From Bradyrhizobium sp. CB3481 (GTDB lineage: Bacteria > Pseudomonadota > Alphaproteobacteria > Rhizobiales > Xanthobacteraceae), in assembly GCF_029714305.1 (NCBI RefSeq), contig NZ_CP121647.1, positions 2,376,501-2,440,500 of the forward strand: DNA of 64,000 nucleotides. The letters run 5' to 3'. The translations under genes were made by a program, and so were the position numbers. This document shows, one piece after another, positions 31,371 through 39,414 of the stretch; the first letter of the stretch is position 1; each line of letters begins with the position of its first letter. The notes under the pieces were generated by a model that made no database searches, was not told where the DNA came from, and saw nothing but the letters and a program-made list of their open reading frames with translations.

Positions 31371-32570
31371 ATGACCGTGCATACTGGAAGGCATTTTCTG
31401 CAGATTCCGGGACCGACCAATGTGCCGGACCGGGTGCTGCGCGCCATGGATATGCCGACCATGGACCACCGGGGTCCGGAATTCGCCGAGGTCGGATACG
31501 CCGCGCTGGCGGCCATGCAGCGGGTATTTCGCACCAAGCAGCCGGTGATCATCTACCCGTCCTCGGGCACCGGCGCCTGGGAGGCGGCCATCGTCAACAC
31601 GCTGCAGCCCGGCGACAAGGTGCTGATGGCGGAGACCGGCCAGTTCGCGGTGCTGTGGCGCGGTATCGCCGACAAGTTCAAGCTCGAAGTGGATTTCATT
31701 CCCGGCAACTGGCGCCATGGCGCCGACCTCGAGCAGATCGAGGCGCGGCTGTCGGCCGACAAGGCGCACAGGATCAAGGCCGTGTGCGTGGTTCACAACG
31801 AAACCTCGACCGGCTGCGTCACCCATCCGCAGGAAGTCCGCGAGATCCTCGACCGCGTCAATCATCCGGCGCTTCTGATGGTCGATACTATCTCCGGCCT
31901 CGGCTCGCTGGAATATGAGCACGACGCCTGGGGCATCGACGTGTCGGTGGCCGGCTCGCAGAAGGGCCTGATGCTGCCGCCGGGCCTCGGCTTCAACGCC
32001 ATATCGGAAAAGGCGCTCGCGGTCGCGAAGGCCAATCCGGCGATGCGTTCCTATTGGGACTGGCAGGAAGTCATCGCCATCAACAAGGCCGGCACCTGGC
32101 CCTACACGCCGGCGACCAACCTGCTGTTCGGCTTGCGCGAAGCGGTGAAGATGCTCGAGGAGGAGGGGCTGGAGAACGTCTTCGCCCGCCACAAGCGCCA
32201 CAGCGCCGCCACCCGCGCGGCGATCAAGGTGTGGGGCCTCGAAACGCAATGCCAGGAGCAGGGCGCGCATTCGCCCGCGCTGACCGGCGTCGTCATGCCG
32301 GAAGGCCATGACGCCGACAACTTCCGTAAGGTCGTGCTGGAAAACTTCGACATGTCGCTTGGCACCGGCCTGAACAAGATCAAGGGCAAGGTGTTCCGCA
32401 TCGGCCATATCGGCCACTTCAACGACCTGATGCTGATGGGCACGCTGTCGGGCGTCGAGATGGGCCTCGACCTTGCCAAGGTGCCGCATCGCGGCGGTGG
32501 CGTGCTGGCCGCGATGGAAGTGCTCAAGGGACGCGACGCCGTGCCGATGCCGAAGGCGGCCGTTGCCTGA
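31371..32570 (+). CDS. Serine/alanine-glyoxylate aminotransferase family, paralog 2
   Basis: A 399-residue class-V PLP enzyme with the same landmarks as paralog 1: GRHFLQIPGPTNVPDRVLRA, PSSGTGAWEAAIVNTL, VVHNETSTGC, MVDTISGLGS and the PLP lysine in SQKGLMLPPG. The two copies differ throughout, so this is an old duplication, unlike the tctA pair. The ATG at 31371 has GGGAAGG upstream. It lies between tctA and a crotonase gene and probably has its own promoter (31281). Whether the copies differ in amino donor (serine or alanine) cannot be read here. Confidence 0.9.
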   Translation: MTVHTGRHFLQIPGPTNVPDRVLRAMDMPTMDHRGPEFAEVGYAALAAMQRVFRTKQPVIIYPSSGTGAWEAAIVNTLQPGDKVLMAETGQFAVLWRGIADKFKLEVDFIPGNWRHGADLEQIEARLSADKAHRIKAVCVVHNETSTGCVTHPQEVREILDRVNHPALLMVDTISGLGSLEYEHDAWGIDVSVAGSQKGLMLPPGLGFNAISEKALAVAKANPAMRSYWDWQEVIAINKAGTWPYTPATNLLFGLREAVKMLEEEGLENVFARHKRHSAATRAAIKVWGLETQCQEQGAHSPALTGVVMPEGHDADNFRKVVLENFDMSLGTGLNKIKGKVFRIGHIGHFNDLMLMGTLSGVEMGLDLAKVPHRGGGVLAAMEVLKGRDAVPMPKAAVA

Positions 32571-32608
32571 GACCGTTTGACCGAAACAACAATATAGAGA
32601 GAGCTGCG

Positions 32609-33406
32609 ATGAACGCACCGGTAGCTGCGACTGAAGACCTGATCTATTCTGTCGAGGACGGTATCGCCCGCCTGACGTTCAACCGTCCGCAGGCACGCAA
32701 TGCGCTGACGTTTGCGATGTACGAGCAGATGGCGGCGATCTGCGAGAGCATCAACAACGATCGCTCGATCAAGGCGATGATCCTGACCGGCGCCGGCGAC
32801 AAGGCATTCGCGTCGGGTACCGACATCTCGCAGTTCCGCGCCTTCAAGACCGCGCAGGACGCGCTCGACTATGAGGCGCGCATCGACCGCGTGCTCGGTG
32901 CGCTGGAGTCGTGCCGCGTGCCGGTGATTGCGGCGATCGCCGGGGCCTGCACCGGCGGCGGCGCCGGCATTGCGGCCTGCTGCGATATCCGTATCGGAAC
33001 CGAATCGACGCGGATCGGATTTCCGATCGCGCGCACGCTCGGCAATTGCCTGTCGATGTCCAACATCTCCAGGCTGGTTTCGCTGGTCGGTCCGGCGCGG
33101 ACCAAGGACCTGATCTTCAAGGCGCGCCTGGTCGATGCGCCGGAAGCGCTGGCGCTCGGCCTGCTCAACGAAGTCGTGCCTGATGTCGAGACGCTGCAGC
33201 GCCGCGCCGACGAGACCGCGAAGCTCGTTGCCAGCCACGCGCCGATCACGCTCGAAGTCACCAAGGAAGCGGTGCGCCGCATCCGCCGGACGCTGAGCCG
33301 CGACGAGGGCGAGGACCTGATCCTGCGCGCCTATATGAGCGAGGACTTCCGCGAGGGCATGGACGCCTTCCTCAACAAGCGCTCGCCGAACTGGAAGGGT
33401 AAGTAG
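32609..33406 (+). CDS. Divergent enoyl-CoA hydratase/isomerase family protein
   Basis: A 265-residue crotonase-fold protein with the N-terminal LTFNRPQARNALT and the oxyanion loop AFASGTDISQF. Both usual acid residues appear to be lost: the GGGxEL position reads GGGAGIA, and the PE(I/V)xLG position reads PIARTLG. The oxyanion hole could still bind a CoA thioester, but classic hydration is doubtful. It is 38 bases downstream of aminotransferase paralog 2, so a CoA-ester step linked to that pathway is possible. Confidence 0.87.
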   Translation: MNAPVAATEDLIYSVEDGIARLTFNRPQARNALTFAMYEQMAAICESINNDRSIKAMILTGAGDKAFASGTDISQFRAFKTAQDALDYEARIDRVLGALESCRVPVIAAIAGACTGGGAGIAACCDIRIGTESTRIGFPIARTLGNCLSMSNISRLVSLVGPARTKDLIFKARLVDAPEALALGLLNEVVPDVETLQRRADETAKLVASHAPITLEVTKEAVRRIRRTLSRDEGEDLILRAYMSEDFREGMDAFLNKRSPNWKGK

Positions 33407-33425
33407 GTTCGAGGCAGCGGCCGAC

Positions 33426-33872
33426 ATGGATGCGAAGAGCCAAATTCTGTTTCTTTGTACCGGGAATTATTACCGAAGCCGCTACGCCGAAGAGCTCTTC
33501 AACTTCCGCGCCAAGAGCGAAGGATTGGGCTGGTCTGCGTTCTCACGGGGGTTGGCTGAAAAGGGTTCGCCCGAGAACGTCGGAGCGATGTCCCGCTTTG
33601 CGCTTGAAGCGCTTTCGGCAAGAAATATCGAACCAGCGGGCGCGCGTCGCCTCCCGGTCTCCTGCTCGGTGGCTGACTTTGGGGCGGCCGAGCTTGTCAT
33701 CGCCTTGAAGGGCAGGGAGCACCGACCGTTCGTCGAGCGCCGATTTCCTGATCTGCTTCCGCGGGTCATTTTTTGGGATGTCGATGATGTGGCGTTCGCG
33801 CCGCCGGTGGTGGCGTTGGCGCAGATTGATGACCTGATCGATGGTCTTATCTCAGGATTGCGCAAGACATGA
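33426..33872 (+). CDS. Low-molecular-weight phosphotyrosine phosphatase-like protein
   Basis: A 148-residue protein of the LMW-PTP/arsenate reductase fold. The P-loop is CTGNYYRS, keeping Cys11 and Arg17 of the CX5R motif but with Tyr-Tyr where most LMW-PTPs have xCRS. The late Asp loop reads FWDVDD in place of the typical DPxG. The last 4 bases overlap the next (Nudix) gene, so the two are translated together. The substrate is unknown; the altered loops argue against an ordinary protein-tyrosine phosphatase. Confidence 0.8.
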   Translation: MDAKSQILFLCTGNYYRSRYAEELFNFRAKSEGLGWSAFSRGLAEKGSPENVGAMSRFALEALSARNIEPAGARRLPVSCSVADFGAAELVIALKGREHRPFVERRFPDLLPRVIFWDVDDVAFAPPVVALAQIDDLIDGLISGLRKT

Positions 33873-34324
33873 GACGCGATGGCATACGGGAAAGCGCCGC
33901 AGCCATCTTGCTCGACGAGGACGGTCGTCTCCTGATGCAATTGCGCGACAACGTCCCGGATATTCGCGAACCGGGCAAGATCGGACTGTTTGGCGGCCAG
34001 CGGGAGGGCGATGAGAGCTTTCTCGATTGCATTGTGCGCGAAATCCAAGAAGAGCTCGGCTACTATCTCCCGCCAAGTCGTTTCGAACTCCTCGCACGAT
34101 GGTCTGGTCCGGACGATGCGGCTCCCGAAGGTACCATTCACGCCGAACTGTTCCTCGCGCGGGGAGTACCTGTTGAGAAGCTGACAATTGCGGAAGGCGC
34201 CTTGAAGATTGTTGCAGTAGATGAATTGGAGCAGGTTCGGCCATTTCTGTCGTTGCCGACGCGCTATGCGCTGGATACCTTTCTCCCGCGCATCACAGCG
34301 ACCAGCCGGCCGTCGCATGAGTGA
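33869..34324 (+). CDS. Nudix hydrolase
   Basis: A 151-residue Nudix-fold protein. The Nudix box GGQREGDESFLDCIVREIQE followed by ELGY fits GX5EX7REUXEEXGU. No extra domain is visible, so the substrate (nucleoside diphosphate derivative, sugar nucleotide or similar) is open. It overlaps the phosphatase-like gene in an ATGA, indicating joint function on a phosphorylated metabolite. Confidence 0.85.
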   Translation: MRRDGIRESAAAILLDEDGRLLMQLRDNVPDIREPGKIGLFGGQREGDESFLDCIVREIQEELGYYLPPSRFELLARWSGPDDAAPEGTIHAELFLARGVPVEKLTIAEGALKIVAVDELEQVRPFLSLPTRYALDTFLPRITATSRPSHE

Positions 34325-34434
34325 TCCAGCACAGTCGCGCGTAGCTGCGTTCGCGGTGGTGCGAGACAAACCAGTCGCGAACGCTTCCGTATCGTAGCGC
34401 CAGAATGTTATCGGCTTGCAGCTTGGAAGGAAGC

Positions 34435-34827
34435 CTAAGGCTTCTTGAGGCAAAGGCCGACGGTGGGCGTCGTCCCGCACTTTGCGCCATCGGGCGCGCC
34501 GCCGGATGGGCAGAACACCGACACCAGGGTTTCGCTTGCCTCGCAGCTGACCTGGCCGTCCGCCTGCACCGATCTTATCGAAGTGCCAGCCGGGCCCGGA
34601 TCGCCTTTTGCACCGGGCGCGCCCTGCGGTCCCTGTGGCCCTTGAGGACCCTGTTGTCCCTGCGGACCCTGCTGCCCCTGCGGGCCGGGCACGCCTTGCA
34701 ACCCTTGCGCGCCCTGCGGCCCGGCCGGTCCTTGTGGGCCGGTTTCCCCCTTCGGCCCGGGCTCCCTGCCGCAGCCGGCAAGCAGCACCGCCGTCCCCAC
34801 AGCAACGGCTAGTAGAATAGTTCTCAT
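34435..34827 (-). CDS. Collagen-like repeat lipoprotein
   Basis: A 130-residue exported protein. The signal ends in the lipobox LLAGC, predicting lipidation at a Cys near residue 19. Then come about 20 uninterrupted Gly-X-Y triplets, many of them GPQ, and a C-terminal globular part of about 50 residues with three Cys ([17 protein letters not shown], then KCGTTP and a final Cys). The triplets could form a trimeric rod above the membrane. The ATG at 34827 gives a normal lipoprotein signal. It appears monocistronic. Function unknown; such proteins can act as surface stalks or adhesins. Confidence 0.82.
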   Translation of the reverse strand: MRTILLAVAVGTAVLLAGCGREPGPKGETGPQGPAGPQGAQGLQGVPGPQGQQGPQGQQGPQGPQGPQGAPGAKGDPGPAGTSIRSVQADGQVSCEASETLVSVFCPSGGAPDGAKCGTTPTVGLCLKKP

Positions 34828-35047
34828 TGCGTGCTCTCCTCCCGATCGTCCCATAAGCATTAAACGGTTGCACGTGTAGGCTTGCAACCGAAAAGCCCGC
34901 CGAGCCATTTGCGGAGCGCGCCTGGATTCCATCTAATGCGAAAGTCATAAGCCACGCATTGCAGTGCAGCTTGAACTGGTGGTGTTTCGCCCGCAAGATG
35001 ATGCAAGAGGTCAAATCTTGCTTCCAAGTCCTAGAAAAAACATAGGG

Positions 35048-36043
35048 ATGAAACTCGTGGGACATATCCTGAAAGCCGCGGCCGCCGTGACGGCCATGAT
35101 CGCAAGCAGCTCGGCGCTTGCCGCCTGGGAGCCGTCCAAGCCGGTTGAAATCGTCGTTGCGGCGGGTGCCGGCGGCGCGTCCGACCAGATGGCGCGGATG
35201 ATGCAGGCGGCGATCCAGAAGAACAATCTGATGAAGCAACCGATGGTTGTTTCGCTCAAAGGCGGGGCGTCGGGCGCCGAGGCGCTGATGTATATGAAGT
35301 CCAGCGAGGGCGATCCCAACAAGGTGCTGATCGCCTATTCGCTGATCTACATGCTGCCGCTGTCGGCCAAGATCCCCTTTAACTGGCGCGACCTGACGCC
35401 GGTGTCGGTGGTCGCGCTCGACCAGTTCGTGCTGTGGGACAATGCCGAGGGGCCGAAGACGGTGAAGGACTTCATCGCGGCCGCCAAAGCGGCGAGCTCG
35501 CCGTTCAAGATGGGCGGCACCGGCTCCAAGCGCGAGGACCACGTGCTCACCGTGTTCATGGAGCAGAAGACCGGCGCAAAATTCTCCTACCTGCCGTACA
35601 AGTCCGGCGGCGAGGCAGCGACGCAGCTGGTCGGCAAGCACACCGAATCCAACGTCAATAATCCGAGCGAAAATCTCGAAGTCTGGCGCGCCGGTCAAGT
35701 CCGCGCGCTGTGCGTGTTCGACAAGGAGCGCATCTCCTACAAGACCAAGGTGACAGAGACCCAGTCCTGGAACGATGTCCCGACCTGCAAGGAGGAGGGG
35801 CTCGACGTGCAGTATCTGATGCTGCGCGCGATGTTCCTGCCCGGCAAGGTGACGCCGGAGCAGCAGGCATTCTATGTCGACCTGTTCCAGAAGGTGACGC
35901 AGACGCCGGAATACAAAGACTACATGGAGAAGCAGGCGCTCAAGCCGATCTTCCTGACCGGCAAGGACATGCTGAAATTCCTCGAAGAGGACGACAAGCT
36001 CAACGCGCAGCTCATGAACGAAGCGGGCTTTGTCGCGAAGTAG
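35048..36043 (+). CDS. tctC: TTT transporter binding protein TctC, system 2
   Basis: A 331-residue periplasmic receptor with signal ILKAAAAVTAMIASSSALA. The mature part is a close paralog of the protein at 28085-29068 (WEPSKPVEIVVAAGAGGASD, LMYMKSSEGDPNKVLIAYS, FKMGGTGSKREDHVLTVFM). Its tctB and tctA partners are not adjacent but 2.8 kb further on, with three methylthioadenosine-salvage genes between. It converges on the aldolase gene with only 14 bases between stops. The ATG at 35048 fits the signal peptide; the upstream extension does not. Confidence 0.9.
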   Translation: MKLVGHILKAAAAVTAMIASSSALAAWEPSKPVEIVVAAGAGGASDQMARMMQAAIQKNNLMKQPMVVSLKGGASGAEALMYMKSSEGDPNKVLIAYSLIYMLPLSAKIPFNWRDLTPVSVVALDQFVLWDNAEGPKTVKDFIAAAKAASSPFKMGGTGSKREDHVLTVFMEQKTGAKFSYLPYKSGGEAATQLVGKHTESNVNNPSENLEVWRAGQVRALCVFDKERISYKTKVTETQSWNDVPTCKEEGLDVQYLMLRAMFLPGKVTPEQQAFYVDLFQKVTQTPEYKDYMEKQALKPIFLTGKDMLKFLEEDDKLNAQLMNEAGFVAK

Positions 36044-36057
36044 AGTGTAAGCAAGCG

Positions 36058-36708
36058 CTACTCCTCCGCGTGGCCGTATCCGGTCATGCGGAGCCGAACC
36101 TTCTCGATCTCCTCCTTCGACAACAGCGGCGGCGTGCCGATCTGCAGGCAGCCGTGATATTGCCGCGCCAGCGTCTCGACCTCGACGGCGAGCCACATCG
36201 CTTTCGGCAGCGTCGGCCCCACCGCGATCATGCCGTGATGCTCGAGCAGGCAGGCCAACCGTCCCTCCAGCGCGCGCACGGCATGTTCCGAAAGCTCCTG
36301 GGTGCCGAAGGTCGCGTATGGCGCGCAGCGGATCGTGTCGCCGCCGGCGACCGCGACCATGTAGTGAACCGGCGGAATCTCCATGCCCATGATGGCCAGC
36401 ATGGTGGAGTAGGGCGGGTGGGCGTGGACGATCGCATTCACTTCCGGCCGGGCCTTGAGGATGTCGCGGTGAAACCGCCACTCGCTCGATGGCCGCTGGC
36501 CCGGATCGTGGTTGCCGTCGAGATGCATATAGACGATCTGCTCGGGCTTCATCGCCTCGTAGGGCGTGCTGGTCGGGGTGATCAGCATGCCGTCGCCATG
36601 GCGCAGACTGATATTGCCCGATGTGCCCTTATTGATGCCTGTTGCATTCATGCGCAGGCAGGCATCGATGATTGACTGGCGTTTTTCCCGGTCCTTGGTG
36701 GCAGGCAT
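36058..36708 (-). CDS. Class II aldolase (FucA/Ald2-like), probable DHAP-shunt aldolase
   Basis: A 216-residue class II aldolase/adducin-family enzyme. Features are NKGTSGNISLR, the catalytic Glu in SSEWRFHRDI, the Zn ligands in HAHPP and a third His in LLEHHGM. The gene is divergent from mtnP and mtnA. In the methylthioadenosine DHAP shunt known from Rhodospirillum rubrum and pathogenic E. coli, such an aldolase splits methylthioribulose-1-phosphate (or the 5-deoxy analogue) into DHAP and an aldehyde. This linkage is the reason for the assignment; L-fuculose-phosphate aldolase activity is less likely because no fucose genes are present. Confidence 0.85.
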   Translation of the reverse strand: MPATKDREKRQSIIDACLRMNATGINKGTSGNISLRHGDGMLITPTSTPYEAMKPEQIVYMHLDGNHDPGQRPSSEWRFHRDILKARPEVNAIVHAHPPYSTMLAIMGMEIPPVHYMVAVAGGDTIRCAPYATFGTQELSEHAVRALEGRLACLLEHHGMIAVGPTLPKAMWLAVEVETLARQYHGCLQIGTPPLLSKEEIEKVRLRMTGYGHAEE

Positions 36709-36799
36709 GTCGAACCCTCTTGCGGCCTGCGGACAATGCTTGATTATTGCGTCGCAGTATAGTCGAACCTATCCTTGGAATAGCTGACTGGGAGTAGTC

Positions 36800-37675
36800 A
36801 TGGCCCGTAGCGTGCTTGGCATCATCGGCGGATCTGGAATCTACGACCTGCCGGGGCTGGAGGACGTCCACGAAGAGACCATCGCAAGCCCCTGGGGCGA
36901 GCCTTCCGCTGCCCTGACGCGCGGCGTCGTCACCGGGCTGCCGGTTGTATTCCTGCCGCGGCACGGCAAGGGGCACGTGTTGTCGCCCTCCGACATCAAT
37001 TATCGCGCCAATATCGACGTGCTGAAGCGGGCGGGGGTGACTGATCTGGTTTCGCTCTCGGCCTGCGGTTCGTTTAGGGAGGAGCTGCCGCCTGGCACGT
37101 TCGTGCTGGTCGATCAGTTCGTTGACCTTACCTATCGGCGCGAGAGCTCGTTCTTCGGCAAGGGCTGCGTCGCCCATGTCTCGATGGCCCATCCGGTGTC
37201 GCCGCGGCTGCATGTGCATCTGGCCGCTGCCGCCGAGGCGGAGGGGATCGCGGCGGTGCGGGGCGGCACCTATGTCTGCATGGAAGGTCCGCAGTTCTCC
37301 AGCCTCGCCGAGAGCCTGATGTACAAGGCGCAGGGCCATTCGGTGATCGGCATGACGAACATGCCCGAGGCCAAGCTCGCCCGCGAGGCTGAGATCTGCT
37401 ACGCCAGCGTCGCGATGGTCACCGATTTCGATTGCTGGCATCCTCATCATGATGCGGTCACCGTGCAGGACATCATTCGCGTGCTGAACTCGAATGCCGG
37501 AAAGGCGAAGGCGCTTGTTGCGCGACTTGCCCGGGATTTCCCGCGCGAGCATGAGCCTTGCCCGATCGGATCGGACAAGGCGCTCGACACCGCGCTGATC
37601 ACGGCGGTGGAGGCGCGCGACCCAGAATTGCTTGCCAGGCTGGACGCTGTCGCGGGCAGGGTGCTGAAGTCATGA
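36800..37675 (+). CDS. mtnP: S-methyl-5'-thioadenosine phosphorylase
   Basis: A 291-residue PNP-family phosphorylase. It begins [18 protein letters not shown] and has FLPRHGKGH (phosphate-binding region), [10 protein letters not shown], a [11 protein letters not shown] base/ribose-binding segment, [13 protein letters not shown] and a DFDCWH motif. It cleaves methylthioadenosine with phosphate to adenine and methylthioribose-1-phosphate; 5'-deoxyadenosine may also serve. Its stop overlaps the mtnA start in an ATGA. It is divergent from the aldolase gene. Confidence 0.93.
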   Translation: MARSVLGIIGGSGIYDLPGLEDVHEETIASPWGEPSAALTRGVVTGLPVVFLPRHGKGHVLSPSDINYRANIDVLKRAGVTDLVSLSACGSFREELPPGTFVLVDQFVDLTYRRESSFFGKGCVAHVSMAHPVSPRLHVHLAAAAEAEGIAAVRGGTYVCMEGPQFSSLAESLMYKAQGHSVIGMTNMPEAKLAREAEICYASVAMVTDFDCWHPHHDAVTVQDIIRVLNSNAGKAKALVARLARDFPREHEPCPIGSDKALDTALITAVEARDPELLARLDAVAGRVLKS

Positions 37676-38775
37676 AGGTCGATGGTCGCCATTTCCGCAG
37701 TATCTGGCTGGAGCCCGACGGCTGGACCGTCGGCGCGATCGACCAGCGGCGGCTCCCGCATGAATTTGCGATCGTTCGCCTTGAGACCGCGGATGCAGCC
37801 GCGGATGCCATTCGCAGCATGCTGGTGCGCGGGGCCCCCCTGATCGGCGCCACGGCCGCTTACGGCATGGCGCTGGCGGTGCGGGACGACCGATCCGACG
37901 CCGGCATCGATCGCGCCTATGAATTTCTGATTGCGGCGCGGCCGACCGCGATCAACCTGAAATGGGCGCTTGACGAGATGAAGCGCGTGCTCAAGCCGGC
38001 GCCGCCTTCCGAACGCGTACAAATCGCCTATGCCCGCGCCGCCGAGATCGCCGAGGAGGATGTCGCGATCAACCAGGGGATTGGCCGGCATGGCCTGGCG
38101 CTGATCGAACAGATTGCCGCGAGCAAGCCGCCCGGCGAGCCGGTCAACGTCCTGACCCATTGCAACGCCGGCTGGCTCGCCACGGTCGATTGGGGCACCG
38201 CGACGGCCCCGATCTACCTCGCGCATGATCGCGGCCTGAAGGTCCATGTCTGGGTCGACGAGACGCGGCCGCGCAATCAGGGCGCTTCGCTGACCGCCTG
38301 GGAACTCGGCCACCACGGCGTGCCGCACACCGTGATCCCCGACAATACCGGCGGCCATCTGATGCAGCACCGCATGGTCGATCTCGCGATCGTCGGCACC
38401 GACCGCGTCGCCGCCAATGGCGACGTCTGCAACAAGATCGGGACCTACCTGAAGGCGCTTGCCGCCCACGACAATGGCGTGCCGTTCTATGTTGCACTGC
38501 CGTCGCCCACCATCGACTTTAGTATCGATGATGGCATCAGGCAGATTCCGATCGAGCAGCGCAGCGCCGACGAGGTGGCTGTCATGACCGGCCGCACCGC
38601 AGATGGCCGCGTGGAGAGCGTGCGCATTGTTCCCGATGGCACGCCGACCGCCAACTACGCCTTCGACGTCACGCCGGCGCGGCTGGTCACGGGGTTGATC
38701 ACCGAGCGCGGCCTGCTGCGGCCCGAGCGTGCTGCACTTGCGAGCGCATTCCCCGAGCGCAGCACCGGTCATTGA
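37672..38775 (+). CDS. mtnA: S-methyl-5-thioribose-1-phosphate isomerase
   Basis: A 367-residue eIF2B-related isomerase. Family landmarks are the [18 protein letters not shown] loop, the catalytic Cys in [25 protein letters not shown] and the catalytic Asp in [18 protein letters not shown]. It converts methylthioribose-1-phosphate to methylthioribulose-1-phosphate. The ATG overlapping mtnP is used, and the in-frame extension to 37558 is a shadow. None of the later enzymes of the universal methionine salvage pathway is nearby; the aldolase at 36058 supplies the alternative next step. Confidence 0.93.
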   Translation: MKVDGRHFRSIWLEPDGWTVGAIDQRRLPHEFAIVRLETADAAADAIRSMLVRGAPLIGATAAYGMALAVRDDRSDAGIDRAYEFLIAARPTAINLKWALDEMKRVLKPAPPSERVQIAYARAAEIAEEDVAINQGIGRHGLALIEQIAASKPPGEPVNVLTHCNAGWLATVDWGTATAPIYLAHDRGLKVHVWVDETRPRNQGASLTAWELGHHGVPHTVIPDNTGGHLMQHRMVDLAIVGTDRVAANGDVCNKIGTYLKALAAHDNGVPFYVALPSPTIDFSIDDGIRQIPIEQRSADEVAVMTGRTADGRVESVRIVPDGTPTANYAFDVTPARLVTGLITERGLLRPERAALASAFPERSTGH

Positions 38776-38835
38776 CGGCGGCGACGTCGGCACGTAATCC
38801 CGTTCGACAGCGTCGCATCGGGGGTCGTCGTCTCC

Positions 38836-39378
38836 ATGTCCAATACCGACATCGAAATCGTCGTCGAGGATCCGACCGCGCCGGAGGCCAACTCGCCTCA
38901 AATCGTGAGCGTGCGGGTGGTCGATGTGGTCGTCTCGCTCATGCTGCTTGCGCTCGCGATCACGCTCGGGTTCGACAACTGGCGCACGGGCGCCGGCTGG
39001 GAATCCACCGGTCCGCAGCCCGGCTATTTTCCATTTTATCTCTCGATCATCCTCGGCGGTGCCAGCCTCTACGGCTTGGTCGCCGCGTTCCTGTCGCGGA
39101 CGGAGGCTACGGAAAGCTTCGTTACCCGGGCTCAGCTTCGCCGCGTGATGGCGGTGTTCGTGCCGACGCTGCTGTTCGTCCTCGTGACGCAATTCCTCGG
39201 GCTCTATGTCGCAAGTTTCCTGTTGATCTCCGGCTTCATGCGCCTGGTCGGCAAGATCGCGCTGTGGAAGTCGCTGCTCACCGCTTTCGTGTTCACCGCC
39301 GCGATGTTCATGACCTTCGACGTCGCCTTCGATGTCATCATGCCGAAGGGCCCGCTCGAAGCGGCGCTCGGCCGCTGA
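38836..39378 (+). CDS. tctB: TTT transporter small permease TctB, system 2
   Basis: A 180-residue, four-span membrane protein with GPQPGYFPFYLSIIL, the same length as the copy at 29132. The acidic N-terminal tail and C-terminal MPKGPLEAALGR are almost the same, but many positions between differ, roughly 86% identity by hand. It starts 60 bases after mtnA in the same direction, so the salvage genes and permease genes could share a transcript. Confidence 0.92.
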   Translation: MSNTDIEIVVEDPTAPEANSPQIVSVRVVDVVVSLMLLALAITLGFDNWRTGAGWESTGPQPGYFPFYLSIILGGASLYGLVAAFLSRTEATESFVTRAQLRRVMAVFVPTLLFVLVTQFLGLYVASFLLISGFMRLVGKIALWKSLLTAFVFTAAMFMTFDVAFDVIMPKGPLEAALGR

Positions 39379-39414
39379 CGGGGCGATGGAGCTGACGAAA
39401 TGGAAGCCCCGTAA

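Noticed and set aside
34429..34444. Terminator of the collagen-like gene (GAAGCC/GGCTTC)
   Set aside because: The short stem overlaps the stop codon and no T-run follows on the minus strand.
33482..36481. A 999-codon minus-strand frame
   Set aside because: It crosses at least four well-supported genes in another frame or strand and its product is low-complexity; only the collagen-like protein and the aldolase are real on that strand.
36058..36708. L-fuculose-phosphate aldolase of a fucose pathway
   Set aside because: No fucose isomerase or kinase is nearby, while divergent mtnP and mtnA make the DHAP-shunt assignment stronger.
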